Below are positions 12,901 through 23,409 of a DNA stretch of 64,000 nt, piece by piece. Under the pieces are notes generated by a model, which was not told the origin of the DNA, did not search any database, and saw only the letters and a program-made list of their open reading frames with translations. Position 1 is the stretch's first letter, and every line of letters starts with the position of its first letter. The stretch is from Eudorina sp. 2006-703-Eu-15 (Eukaryota > Chlorophyta > Chlorophyceae > Chlamydomonadales > Volvocaceae): contig BDSI01000063.1 in assembly GCA_003117195.1 (NCBI GenBank), forward strand, positions 651,350-715,349, in the 5' to 3' direction. Position numbers and translations under genes: made by a program.

Positions 12901-14442
12901 CAGCAGCAGTGCAGTTTATGTCTACCAATTTCCCCACCACCACCACCACACCCATCTCCAGTCACCATAACCATCTTTCCACCTCCTCCCCCTCCCCACC
13001 TCCTCCCCACCTCCCGCCAATTTCCTACATACCCCCTCCCGCTGCCCCGCCCTCCTCCTCCTCCGCCGCCCCCGGCCCCTCTCCCCCCCCCCGACAGGCG
13101 GTAAGAGCTCCCGGGTGGAGCGGGCGGAGCTGTGGCGGTGGCTGGATCCGGAGCGCCAGGGCCGCATCGACTACGTGAGCTGGACCCAGCGACTGGACCT
13201 GCAGCAGCTGCCCGAGCTGGCGGCCAAGCTGGAGCGACAGGCGGGTGAGAGGGAGCGGAGGGGTGGGGCAGGGGTGCGCCCGGGGAGGGGGGGGGGGAGG
13301 TCGGGCGGGGATGTTGCTCTGTGGCGCGTGGGCTTAGCGGCCCGCGGGGCACCGGCCCCTGTCCGTTCTCCTACCTGCAGCTATCCACCATCGGCTGTCC
13401 TTTCCCCCTTGCCGTTAACCTGTGTCCTTGAAAGTCGTCCGCGCGCGCGGGTCGTCCCCCCCGGCACCGCTCCGGCCTGACCCACCTGCGCCCCGGCCCC
13501 CCCGCCCCTCGTCGCCCGCCCCGCCCCCCATCCCGCACCCCCCCCCCCACCCGCGACCTCAGGCACCGGTCGGTCCTGGGAGCTGTCCTCGGAGGAGCAG
13601 GCGCAGCTGCAGGCGCTGCAGGGCCGGCTGGAGAGGCTGGTGGAGCGGGCTGTCAGCAAGGTGAGCGGAGGGGACGGTCCCTGCCTTGCTTTACTTGGGA
13701 GCTTGGGGGAAGTGGCAGGGGCAGCGGCCCTCAACGACTTCCAGGTGGGAGGTCACTGCCCTGCGACTGGTGGAGGTGGAGGTGGAGGCCGCGCCGCCCT
13801 CGAGCCGCCCTAGACCCCACCGGGACCCTCAGCCCACCTAACACGCTCGGGGACCTTCATCCGCATGGGGGGGGGGGTGGATGCAGGCGCACCCGTGTGA
13901 GGGTCCTTGATGCGCAGCATGGGTCCTCCACGCGGGTGCATGCACCGACCCACTCTCCTCCCCCGGCCCTCGGGTTTATTCTTCATTCTATTTAACCCCC
14001 GGCCCTCGCAACCATTACGAAACCTCTCAACCCTCTCAACGCCCCCGCCCCCGTCCCCCGCGCTCCCTCCCCGCTCCCCCCTCCCTCTCCCCTCCTGCCC
14101 CCGCCCCAGGGTGTCAAGCTGATGATCGACGCGGAGCAGAGCTTCCTGCAGCCCGCCATCGACCACATCGCCCACGAGTTGATGCGCCGCCACAACACCG
14201 ACCAGCAGCGCGGCGGCCCCCCCGGGGAGGCGGTCATCTTCAACTCCTACCAGGCCTACCTGAGGGACGCCCCCGAGCGGTTGCGGACGGACCTTGAGCG
14301 GGCAGCCCGGGAGAAGTACACACTGGGGGCCAAGCTGGTGGGTCCCCCCGGCCGGGGGAGGCGCTCCGAGAGGACGGGAGCCCCCCGGGGAGGGGGGGTT
14401 GGCGCTCCTCTGCGGGCTCGCTGTCTTGATTGACGCAAGGGA

Positions 14443-14476
<34 letters not shown>

Positions 14477-16354
14477 TAAAGAGAACTGAGCCGCGAGCCG
14501 CCGCCGTGTGTGTGTGTGTGTTAAATTAAGAGTGTGTGTGTGTGTTTGTGTGTGGTCGCGAGGGTGCTGCGCAGCAGTAGCAGTAGCTGCCCGCATCCCA
14601 ACGCGCGTTGCGGGTGTAGCAGATTCAGGGGCCTCCAAACCCGAACGCGCTTCTCCCAACCGCCCTAACCGGATGATGACAGGCGGTGTCTGGCGCTCGT
14701 GGCCATCGCCCCCCTCGCATCGCTGTTTCCCACCCAACCCCCCGTCGGGCCCCCGCCTTCCTCGCGGCGAAACCAACCCTCCGCCGCCTTTCACCGCATC
14801 GGCCATGACTGACTGTCTGTCTGCCTCGCCGCCCTCTCCCGCCCTGTGTATCGCTCCCTCCCTCCCGCCTGTGCCGGCCCCGTCAGGTCCGGGGCGCCTA
14901 CCTGCATCTGGAGCGGCGCCGCGCCGCCGAGGCGGGGCTGCCCTCCCCCGTGTGGGACCACATTGAGGAGACCCACGCCGCCTTCAACAGCTGTCTGGAG
15001 GAGCTGCTGGAGGCGGTCAAGGAGGGCCGCGCGGAGCTGATGCTGGGCAGCCACAACCAGGCCAGCGTGGAGGCGGCGGTGGAGGGCATGGCGCGGCTGG
15101 GTCTGGAGCCCGAGGAGGCGCCCGTGTACTTCGGGCAGCTGATGGGCATGGCGGACAACCTGAGCTTCACGCTCGGCCACCACGGATACAAGTGAGCGGT
15201 GTGAGGAGCGGTGTGGGGAGCGGTGTGGGAAGGGGTGTGGGGAGTGGTGTGGGGAGCGGGGAGGTGCTCAAAAGGAGCTGAGAGGTGCTTCTTACATGGG
15301 CGCCTGCATGCGTGCACACGTGCGTGTATGTATGGGTGGGTGGGTGGGTGTCTACCGAAGAAACCAAGTACCAAATTAATTACCATAATTTAGCCTGCCA
15401 ATGGGAAAGACATAAAAACAGTAACAAGGGAGCCGCGCCACCACCGGCAAGGCATGCAAAACGAAGCAACACCGGGCAGGAAGCAGGTGACCCAGCAATA
15501 CCCAAACCGAACTATACTGATGATACCGACCTAAAAGGAATGGGTATGTGTGTGCGGGTCAAGTTTCTTAGCCTCGTAGGTGAGCTGGGTTGACATAGGA
15601 GGTGGTGGTGGTGGTGGTGGTGGTGGTGGTGGTGGTGGTGGTGGTGGTGGTGGTGGTGGTGGTGGTGGTGGTGGTGGTGGTGGTCACCTAGGCGCGCAGT
15701 GAGCCGTCATGGTGCCTCGCTTCAGGTTGCGGGCAGCGGGCGGGGCGGGGCGGGGCGGGGCGCGCGCGGACACGCGGCCCGGTGGTTGGCACAAGACTGA
15801 CCACCCTTGGCGGCGGTGCACTCGCCCCCAGGGTATTCAAGTACTGCCCGTACGGCAGCGTCGAGAAGGTGATCCCGTACCTGTTGCGCCGCGTTAACGA
15901 GAACCAGTACATCTTGAAGGTACGTACGTGCCCCGAACTGGGGTGCGATGGGGTGGGGTGGGGTGTCCGGGGACCAACCTGGTGCAGCCTCAGATATGCG
16001 TTGCGTCACTCGCCCACCCGGTAGCGTCAAGATCTCTCAACTCCTTTTGCGTCGCCTGCAAACTCTATATGATGAGGATCTGGTCTTGATCTAGATCTGG
16101 ATCTCGGTCGAGGCTTTCCTCTCTGCGCTCCCCATGTCATGGGTGCCTTGGCCTCACCGGATGCCCCACTCACCCGCAACCTTCTCACGTCCCCCTCACG
16201 CCCCCGTCACGCACCTCAGGGCGGCAAGCAGGACGTCGCGCTGCTGTGGGCGGAGCTGTGGCGCCGGGCGCTTAAGGACCCCAACCACTCGCCGCTGGCT
16301 CGCCTGCTGGGCGCCTCGCAGGGCGCTGGGTCGTCCTCCTCCTCTGTGGCCTGA
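9948..16354 (+). CDS. PRODH: Proline dehydrogenase, mitochondrial, with EF-hand insertion
   Basis: This FAD enzyme oxidises L-proline to 1-pyrroline-5-carboxylate and passes electrons to the mitochondrial quinone pool. Nine exons keep frame: 9948-10082, 10704-11159, 12257-12506, 13098-13244, 13563-13660, 14110-14337, 14887-15191, 15832-15919 and 16220-16354 (613 aa). Residues 1-40 form an Arg/Ser-rich mitochondrial presequence. The ATG at 9948 is chosen over 9906 because CACAATG is the better algal start context. Family motifs are LLRALLVLRLCGLP, FYKHFCAG, ILDYAEE, LPGQGFAAIKLTAL, LMIDAEQSF, VRGAYLHLER, LMLGSHNQ, QLMGMADNL and YLLRRVNEN. R559, R560 and E563 in the last match the substrate-carboxylate arginines and nearby glutamate. 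A canonical EF-hand loop DLDGDGYVTQEE (257-268) and a degenerate second one (DPERQGRIDYVS) interrupt the barrel domain, as in other eukaryotic PRODHs. A candidate TGTAA lies at 17688, which would give a long 3' UTR. Confidence 0.94.
10626..10652 (-). repeat. Family-A fragment before PRODH exon 2
   Basis: AAAATGTCTGCCAATTTCCT ending about 50 nt before the acceptor at 10703. Similar fragments precede other PRODH exons: 12196-12220 before the exon at 12257, and 12902-12935 and 13016-13035 before the exon at 13098. Confidence 0.75.
11176..11352 (+). repeat. Family-B intronic repeat (about 177 bp)
   Basis: It starts AAATTGAAAAAAGAAATAAA about 15 nt after the PRODH exon-2 donor. It contains antisense splice-like signals (CTTAC and CTGCAT) flanking a 12-nt segment, then a GC palindrome around GCGGCCGC. 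A close copy lies reversed at 31559-31734 in VPS34. Confidence 0.85.
13969..14000 (-). repeat. Family-B end fragment
   Basis: Only the A/T-rich end of the element is present (TCGGGTTTATTCTTCATTCT), about 110 nt before the PRODH exon at 14110. Confidence 0.6.
14417..14440 (+). repeat. Family-C fragment
   Basis: CTCGCTGTCTTGATTGACGC in PRODH intron 6. Other copies are at 22951, 24187, 30841, 33198 and 44940. A (GT)n array follows at about 14445-14476. Confidence 0.55.
15601..15684. repeat. (GGT)n array, 28 units
   Basis: A perfect trinucleotide array of 84 bp in PRODH intron 7 (15192-15831). Because the gene is on the plus strand, the transcript is also GGU-rich here. Confidence 0.97.
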
Positions 16355-16362
16355 CCCGCGGC

Positions 16363-16417
16363 CTGACTGACTGACTGACTGACTGACTGACTGACTGATT
16401 GACTGACTGACTGACTG
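16363..16417. repeat. (CTGA)n tetranucleotide array
   Basis: About 13 units with one ATT interruption, immediately after the PRODH stop codon and therefore probably in its 3' UTR. Confidence 0.95.
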
Positions 16418-18274
16418 CGTGAGCGGACGCTGTGCGGTGCGGTGCAGTTCGCCGCAGCGGAGCAACCGCGACATCCCCCGCATCCCCCTCCCCTCCCGGG
16501 GGAAACACCGCGCAGCGATCTCGGACATGTACCTGAGTGGCTCTGGCTTGGCCTGGTAGATGGCTCTGGTTGCAGATGCGGCCGGGAATGGGCCGCATCC
16601 CGGATTGTTTGATGGCAAGGGACGTTTCGTGGACACGGGGTGGGTGCGGCCGATGGCGGTCCCCCGGTGGGGCCCTAGGGTGCCTGGCTTGATTTCAGAC
16701 GGGAGGGAGGGTTGGACGCGACCGCCTTGTGGGCGATGGGGGGGATCGTTTGTGTCAGAGAGCTTCCGAGTCAGAGCTCCCCACCTGTCCAACCGTGTTC
16801 CTTGCCAAACGTATGTGATTATGGTAGCGCTTATTTGCGTCCAAATGCGTCCAACCGTGTTCCTTGCCTAATGTACGCGTGCGATTGCGGTAGCGCGGGA
16901 CCTTTGCATGGCAGCTGGCAGAGCTGACCTGATCCGACGGCGTTGCGCTGAAACATGAATCCCGGGCGAGGGGAGCCCTCGAACCGACATCACGCGAGCT
17001 AACCCTCTTGGGACGTGCTCGCCGTCCAGCACCTGAGGCTTTTTAACTTCCTAGCCCTCAGCGCAGGGTCTGCGATGGCTTATGATGCAGAGGTTGGGTT
17101 GTGTGATTGGACATACGACATTGTTAGACGGTTTTGTACACCGGGGCGTTCATACGCCTCTGGATGGGGCGCGTTGCCCACCCGCCCACCAATTGGTGCC
17201 CGGGGCCGGCTTGGAACACCATGGGGCGGCTCACGCATGCTCGGCGGTCGTTGCGGACGGAGGGGTCAAGATGGCGGCCCATTTTGGTTCGCCCCGCCAT
17301 CCGTATGGCTACAAGGTTGTAGACGAGGCTCTGGTTCGCCGCATCTTTAGGTAATAGGCTTACGCTTGCTGGGCTGCGGCTCTGCAGCAATAATTCATTC
17401 CTCAGCTGTTGGGCTGCATTCCCGTTCCCTTTCCCGGGACGGGTGCTGCCGGCGGATCGGGCCGGTGGTGGTGGTGCTGTCGATGGCGTGTCCTCAGCGC
17501 CACGGACTACGCCGCAGCCCCGGCAGTCTGGTGCGGATGGGGCGAAGCGGCGGCCCGCGGAGCGACGTTGCAGAATAAAGAGGCAGTACAACTCCCCTGT
17601 TGGACCTGTCTGGGTGGTTGTATGGCAGCAGCGGGGCTCAGCACGTAAACAGGTGGGTTGCTGCTCGCTGATTGCTACTGGATGTGATGTAAGTGGGCGA
17701 TTGCGGTTGCGAGGCCGCATGCGGCCTGCTACGCAGACGTTGTTTGTTGAACTAGACGCGCGCGGTTTGTTTAGATGGAAGGCCAGGCGGTCGATGCATA
17801 GTTGGAGTTGGCTTTGTTGGATGTTGATATTGGGCAACTGTTGTCGGGGGCGCGTCGCCCCTGGTGTGTGGCATGGAGGGGCAATGTGGCATGGAGGGGC
17901 AACAAGGCGCAGTAGGTGCTGGGTCGGGGGTGTCGCCGTACATGGTTGCGGCTGCTGGTCGGGTGGACTGGCGCCCGCACAGGCGGAGCCGCTCGATTTG
18001 GGTCCGTTTGACCGCCGATGAGTTCTTTTGGGGGGCGCCCGCGGCCAAGGTGAGGAGGTTGTCCAGGTGTCACAGTTAGTACTGTGTCGTCCAAGGGCTG
18101 TCATCCTGATTATTAGTCCTTTGAGATATGCGTGTCCTGAATTTTATAATTATCAAAAGTTCCTGAATTGACACTGCTAGCCGGTACCGCACAGCTGTCG
18201 GCAAGCATGTCTTCTACCCGACTGCCGCCCGCGACAACACCTCATTCAACCCTTCAAGTCATAACATTTGATAC
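16418..18274. other. Intergenic DNA between PRODH and the DHHC gene
   Basis: No exon recognised. It contains a tandem duplication of about 60 bp at 16789-16896 and a TGTAA at 17688-17692. A 326-codon minus-strand frame (17124-18104) lacks any domain-like pattern and is judged spurious. The last 300 bp are AT-richer and should hold the DHHC gene promoter. Confidence 0.5.
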
Positions 18275-19177
18275 ATGGCTACTGGAAATTTGCTAAGGGG
18301 CAAAACGATGGCGCTTGCCGTTGAGCACACTATCGCTCATGTCGCTTGGTGGGCCCTCCATACATGTATCTTAACAGCGCTGTGTATACTGCCGTCCGAT
18401 TTGGTTGTCGGCGAGAATGTGTTAGCTCACCGCTGGCTGGTGGCGTTGGCCCTTGGCGTCACCGTCTTGACGCATTATGCAGTTCGATTCAGCAACCCGG
18501 GCTGGGCAGGCTCTCCCGGCAGCGCGAATGGCCACAGGGACGACTGCGAATCCGCACTTCTGACAGCGGAGCCAACCGCAGCTGCGGACATAGAACCAAG
18601 CAAACCGCCGTTGTGCCCGGAGTGCGGCCGCCTGCGTCGCCACCCCGCTACGGTCCACTGCCGCTACTGCGACCGCTGCGTGGAGGGCTTCGATCACCAC
18701 TGCACATGGCTGGGCGTGTGTGTGGGCGCTCGGAACCACCACCTCTTCGCCCGCTACTGTGCAGTGCAAGCCGTCGTGGCGTTCATGGGCTTCCATTACG
18801 CCCTCACCGCCTGCGGACGGCACAGCGCGTACGGCAACACGTGGAGCTACGGCGTCTTGGCGCTGATGGGACTGCTGCTACTGCCGCTCAGCTTCTTGAC
18901 CCTTGCACACGTGTTCTTGGTTTTGACGGGGCAGACAAGCCGCCAGGTCATGAACCGCTTCCGGGTGGTGGGCAGCGGCGCGCCCCGACAGAGAGCGCGG
19001 GAGCCGGGGGCCACGGCGGAGCAGCTGCCGCACCTGACGGCGGGTCTGATGCTGCAGAACTGCACCGCGCTGCTGTGCGGGGTGCGGCCGGGCTGGCTGC
19101 TGCACAGCGCCTGGGTGCAGCGGGCGGGCGGCTGGGTGTGGCGCCTGGTGCACAATCGGTACTACAGCTGCTGCTGA
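18275..19177 (+). CDS. DHHC-type protein S-acyltransferase, intronless
   Basis: A 300-residue multi-pass membrane enzyme that palmitoylates cysteines of target proteins on the Golgi, ER or plasma membrane. Two N-terminal membrane segments (about 22-42 and 51-68) precede the cysteine-rich domain: [19 protein letters not shown], then [17 protein letters not shown] and VGARNHH. The catalytic DHHC lies at about residues 140-143. All zinc-binding Cys/His positions are present. Two further membrane segments follow ([16 protein letters not shown] and [20 protein letters not shown]). The TTxE motif usual after the fourth segment is replaced by QTSRQ. It has no introns, unlike its neighbours. TGTAA at 19267-19271, 90 nt past the stop, is the probable poly(A) signal. 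Substrate specificity cannot be inferred. Confidence 0.94.
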   Translation: MATGNLLRGKTMALAVEHTIAHVAWWALHTCILTALCILPSDLVVGENVLAHRWLVALALGVTVLTHYAVRFSNPGWAGSPGSANGHRDDCESALLTAEPTAAADIEPSKPPLCPECGRLRRHPATVHCRYCDRCVEGFDHHCTWLGVCVGARNHHLFARYCAVQAVVAFMGFHYALTACGRHSAYGNTWSYGVLALMGLLLLPLSFLTLAHVFLVLTGQTSRQVMNRFRVVGSGAPRQRAREPGATAEQLPHLTAGLMLQNCTALLCGVRPGWLLHSAWVQRAGGWVWRLVHNRYYSCC

Positions 19178-19266
19178 TGCTGCGGGGACGGGGCTGCGCG
19201 GGCTGGCGGTGGCCGTGGTGTGTGCGCTCTTCGGCGGCAGGTGCAGAGGCCGAGCAAACCGCGTGA

Positions 19267-19271
19267 TGTAA
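19267..19271 (+). terminator. TGTAA polyadenylation signal of the DHHC gene
   Basis: The green-algal poly(A) motif TGTAA, 90 nt after the stop codon. The DHHC gene and the next gene are convergent, with stops only 560 nt apart. Confidence 0.6.
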
Positions 19272-19736
19272 CCGTGTGCGGTTTTGCGCCTTGATTTCCC
19301 AATTGATGTGGGGGCTGCGTGGGCAGGCCCTCCATACGGTGAGAGACACCGAGGCCCGTGGACGCCCGAGCAGGCCAGCAGACACGCAGTGCTTAGCCTC
19401 GGAGCATTCAGGAACGCGTCTGCGTCGGGCACGGCGTTGGGCTGCCTGCAGTGCAGCCTTCGCCGGCCTCGTCCGTTCTGCCACCGCCGATTAAAAACGG
19501 TTCAGACCGCGCGCAGCTGACGACACCCACCCACCCAGCGCACCGGACCCACGCACGCTCCCTCGCCTGCGCGCCACCAAATCCAAATCCCATACATACC
19601 CGGGCTGACCATCACGCCTCTCCCTGCCTTTCGCTGCTGCCCCCAGCCGCGCATCCCCATGAAGCACGGGGTTCCTCATGGCCCGTGGCCTGCTGTGCCC
19701 CCGGTCTAAGACCCTGGGCCGACGTCATATTCCCCA

Positions 19737-22700
19737 TCAGCCGCCCTGCAGCCCCGCCCGCCAGGTGGGCGTCACCCGGCTGCTGACGTGCAGGATGAAG
19801 CCGCTGTCCTTGGCCTGGCGCTCCTCCTCGCGCTGCGCCTGCACCCGCTGCATGTGGGCGCGTGTGCCCTTGAGCAGGCGCGAGGGGTCAGCCGGGACAT
19901 CGACGTGCACCTGCGGGGAGGGGGGGGGCACGGCCACTGCGTCGGGTCGGGATGCGGGCAGCTCTCGGGTACGATGCGATATCCTTTGGGGCCACGTCCC
20001 GAAGACGGCAGGGTGTATGCGTTTCCGGCCTTGCACGTGAGACCGACTGGCGGTCTCCGGTGGGACGTGACGGCCCTCCCCCTGGCGGCTGCACACCGGC
20101 GACCCCGGCCTCTGCCTTAACCGGATACAGCGATGCGAGGTCACCGTGTCAGACCCTGCTGCGTTGCCCAGCAGGCTGGATGCGAGCTTTAATGAGAACG
20201 CCGGAGGGCGCTTCATTAATAAATATATGAATGAATGTTGCAGCGCAACCTATGTATGGATCATCGGTGCTCAAGTGTGGTCGAACCCGCCACCCGGCAT
20301 CCGCACGTCGATCTCCCGACACCCGGTAGGTCGTTCCCCCGCCGGCCCCGAGGCCACTCAGTCAGCACAACGGCGTCACAAGCACAATCGACCCCCTCCC
20401 CGCCACGTCGACGCCCACCTTCTCCAGCAGCTGCTGCTGCACTCGCTCCCGGCGGCTGCGTTGCGCCTCGTGGGTGGCCAGCAGCGACTGCCGCCGCATG
20501 AACGTGGCGGCGCTGCGCTCAGCCACCCGCTGGAGCTGCTGCGGTGTGGGGACCGCCAGCGCCGCCCTCACCGCCGCCTCGGCCGCCGCCCGGCGCTGCT
20601 CCTCACGGCGCTGCCGCTCCTGCACGGCGGGCGGATTCGCCATTCAGGACAAACGCTGCGGCCTAGTGTGCCGTATTCACACGGATTCCAACATCCCTTG
20701 TGGCGGCACGGCGCTGTGGGAACGGCGGTGACGGCAAGGACTCGCTAACTGCGCCTGTGCCACATTCCACTCCAACCCCCGGGGCCCCCCTTCCACCTCT
20801 TTCCCCGCCGCCCTGCGCTGGACCCCGCCGACCTTGGCCTCCTTGCACACATGCAGCCGCATCTTGTTCAGCGCCTGCCGCTGCTCCAGCTCCGCCCGAC
20901 GGGCGGCCGCTGCCGCCTCGGCCGCCTGCCGCGCGGCCTCCGCCTCCGCGCGCCGCTGCTCCTCGCGCTCCGCCCGCCACCTGGCTGCCATGGCCTTCTT
21001 CACCTCCCCCACCAGCACCTCCTCCTGGCGGCTGCGCTGATCGCGCTGCCGCTCGCGCTGGGCCTGTGGGTCGGGTGGTGCATGCAGCCATTTGGGTTCC
21101 CTGCCTTACGTTCAGACGAACTCTGATCCTCCCACCCATCCTTCCCCTTTCCCTTGGTTCGGCGTCACCCAAACAGACCATTCCTGCCCGCCCCCCGACT
21201 CTTAACACGTCACTCAGCCGCCGCCTTCGTGAAGTCCACCATCCCGAAGCGGTGACTCAATAGACGTATTGCTATCGAGTCTACCATGCCAAAGCGCATC
21301 TCCCGAGTGTCTGGGGTTCCTCATGTCGCCTTCCGCACGCACCCTTGTTCGCTGTCCCTGCCAGGCCCACCTTCCCCCCGGGGCCTCCCCCCTCCCCTCC
21401 CCCGGTGTTCCCGCGCACCCGCTCCGCCGTGTCGCTTTGGAGCACCGCCTGCTGCGCCCTCAGCGCCGTGCGCTGCTGCTGCCGCTCCCGCCTCCACCGC
21501 TCCAGCGCCGCCCGCTTGCGCGCCTCCAGGTCGCACAGGTCCATGTGCCAGCGCGCGTGGTCCATGACCTCGCGGCGGCTGTAGCCGATGGTGCGCTCCA
21601 TCGCGATGGCCACCGCGTGGCTGTAGTCGCCGTCGCAGGAGCGCAGGATGGCCAGGAACTCCTCGTGGTCCTCCGGGTCCCACCCGCCTGCAGCACCGAC
21701 AGGAGGCGCCAGGGGTGCGGCAGGGCGCCGGGGTCTAGCCGTGTGGGCGAATGAAGGTCGAACCAGTGAGGTTGGTTGACCTTAAGGCGCCAAGGGAGGT
21801 CTGGGGCAGCTGGGGGTGCAGAAGGTTAAGAAAATAACGAGAGGACGCTCTCTGAGGCAGCGGGCTCAGGGTTTGCGTGTTGGCATTTGGGTTTTGGGTT
21901 TGATGGGGTTTGAACTCACTGCATATGGTGTGCAGGTAACTAGGTCACGGTGACCGTACCACAGCGGCGGTCGGTACGCGCTCGTTTCAATGGGAACTTG
22001 CACCGAAAGCGTGGTCCCCACCGAACGGAATGCAAATTGATGCCTTGCATGTCCATGTGACAGGCACCCACGCACCCGTGGGACCGTACTGCGCCATGAA
22101 CTCCTCGTACTCCTCCACCTCGGGCGCCAGACCGCCGCCACCGCCACCTGCGGCGCCACCGCCGCCGCCGCCGCCGCCGCCGGTGGACGCCCGGCGCTGA
22201 CGCGTGCGCGATGTGGGTCGCCTGTGCGACGGGGAGTAACGGCGTATCGTGTACATGGCACATCGACAACAACCTTCGTACGTATGAATATCGAAACGCA
22301 GGCCCCCTCCCCACTCGCGCGCCCACTGCGCCCGCCCGCCGCATCTCCCTCGGCTCTCCCCGCCCCATCTGGGTCCGCTGCTTTCCCCATCAGACTCCCC
22401 GCCCACATACACCCACATGCTCCCCGGATGGCACCACCCGTCGCCTCGCTGCTGCCGCACCACCAGACACGCCCAGGAGGGACGACCCCCGGCCTCGCTC
22501 CTCCCGATCCCCTCCCGACCGCCTCACCTGGGACCAGCGCTGACTGGGCGTGTCGCCCCCTGGCCCTGACCCTGACCCTGGCCCTTGGTGGTGGCCGCGG
22601 CGGCCCCCGGGCGCTCTGCCTCCGCCGCCAGCTCCGCATCGATGCGGGCGCCGATGGCTTCAATGTCCGCCTCCAGTTGGGCCTCCTGCTGGTAGAGCTG

Positions 22701-23409
22701 CTCCAGGGAGGACACCTGCTGTTCGCGGGCGGCCGCCAACATGCGGTCCGCCGCGTCGATGGCGGTGGCCAGCTCCTCCACCGGGGGCGCGTGGCCGGGA
22801 CGGGTGTGGCCGAGCTGAGCAGGCGGTGTGCGGGGGAGGGTGGAAGCGGGGCTTGAGATGGGCAATGGAAGTGATGGGCAGGGGAAGGGGTCTCGCGACC
22901 AAAGAGCGACTGGAAAGAGTAGACAGGCACGGGCAGCACGGGAGGGGGGGCAGCTATCTTGATTGACATAAGGGATGCAGCACGGATGTGGTGGGGAGGT
23001 AAAGGGGAGTCGAGGAGTGTGTTGAGACGAACCTACCAGGTCCGTTATCCGCCGAACGGATTGCCGGGCGGCGCCCACTTGGGCCCAGACCTCCGACCGG
23101 AGGCGGTTCAGTGCGGTGGCGCAGGCAGCTGTGGCGGCGGCATGCGTGTCCTTTCCCCTCAAAGCCTCGCAAGAGAGTCCTGACCCGATCTCTGAAGCGG
23201 GTGCAGGGCGGGTGCGGAAAAGGGTTGGCATGAAACCGCTTAGGCGCAGTCGCCGCAACAGGCAGAAACTGCTCACCTGCCGCCACCGCCTGTGAGCGTG
23301 TTTTCAGGTGATTGTACGTGCTGAGCCATTGCCGCGCCTCGCGCTTCGCCTGGTCGGGGGCGATGTCCAGGACAAGCACATCGCCAACGCCAGCACACGC
23401 CATGTCCAT
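19737..23409 (-). CDS. CCDC112: CCDC112-like coiled-coil protein
   Basis: Eight exons keep frame, 5' to 3': 23409-23277, 23191-23037, 22814-22528, 22221-22076, 21687-21419, 21063-20833, 20619-20419 and 19910-19737 (531 aa). Predicted order: helical N-terminus, a QGQGQG linker, a glycine-rich stretch, then EFMAQYGPTGGWDPEDHEEF followed by a region like the CCDC112 HxxW(Y/H) segment. After this comes a long Arg/Glu/Ala coiled coil (ERWRRERQQQRTALRAQQ; QEEVLVGEVKKAMAARW) and the C-terminal signature DPSRLLKGT...ILHVSSRVTPTWRAGL. The GGWD..DHE.F segment and DPSRL...LH...R..PTWR.G are diagnostic for CCDC112, a centriolar-satellite/ciliary protein in animals. The start is the first in-frame ATG, with a second Met two codons on. 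A ciliary or basal-body role is inferred from the family. Confidence 0.85.
22951..22973 (+). repeat. Family-C fragment in a CCDC112 intron
   Basis: CAGCTATCTTGATTGACATA, matching the TCTTGATTGACATAAG core shared with 33198 and 44940. It lies in the 22815-23036 intron. Confidence 0.55.

Noticed and set aside
17082..17354. 90-codon frame ending HFGSPRHPYGYKVVDEALVRRIF
   Set aside because: The end looks protein-like, but there is no identifiable family, no convincing start and no splice partner.
17124..18104. 326-codon minus-strand open frame
   Set aside because: No ATG-context, domain or hydrophobic pattern; high GC makes long chance frames common, and no splice or poly(A) support was seen.
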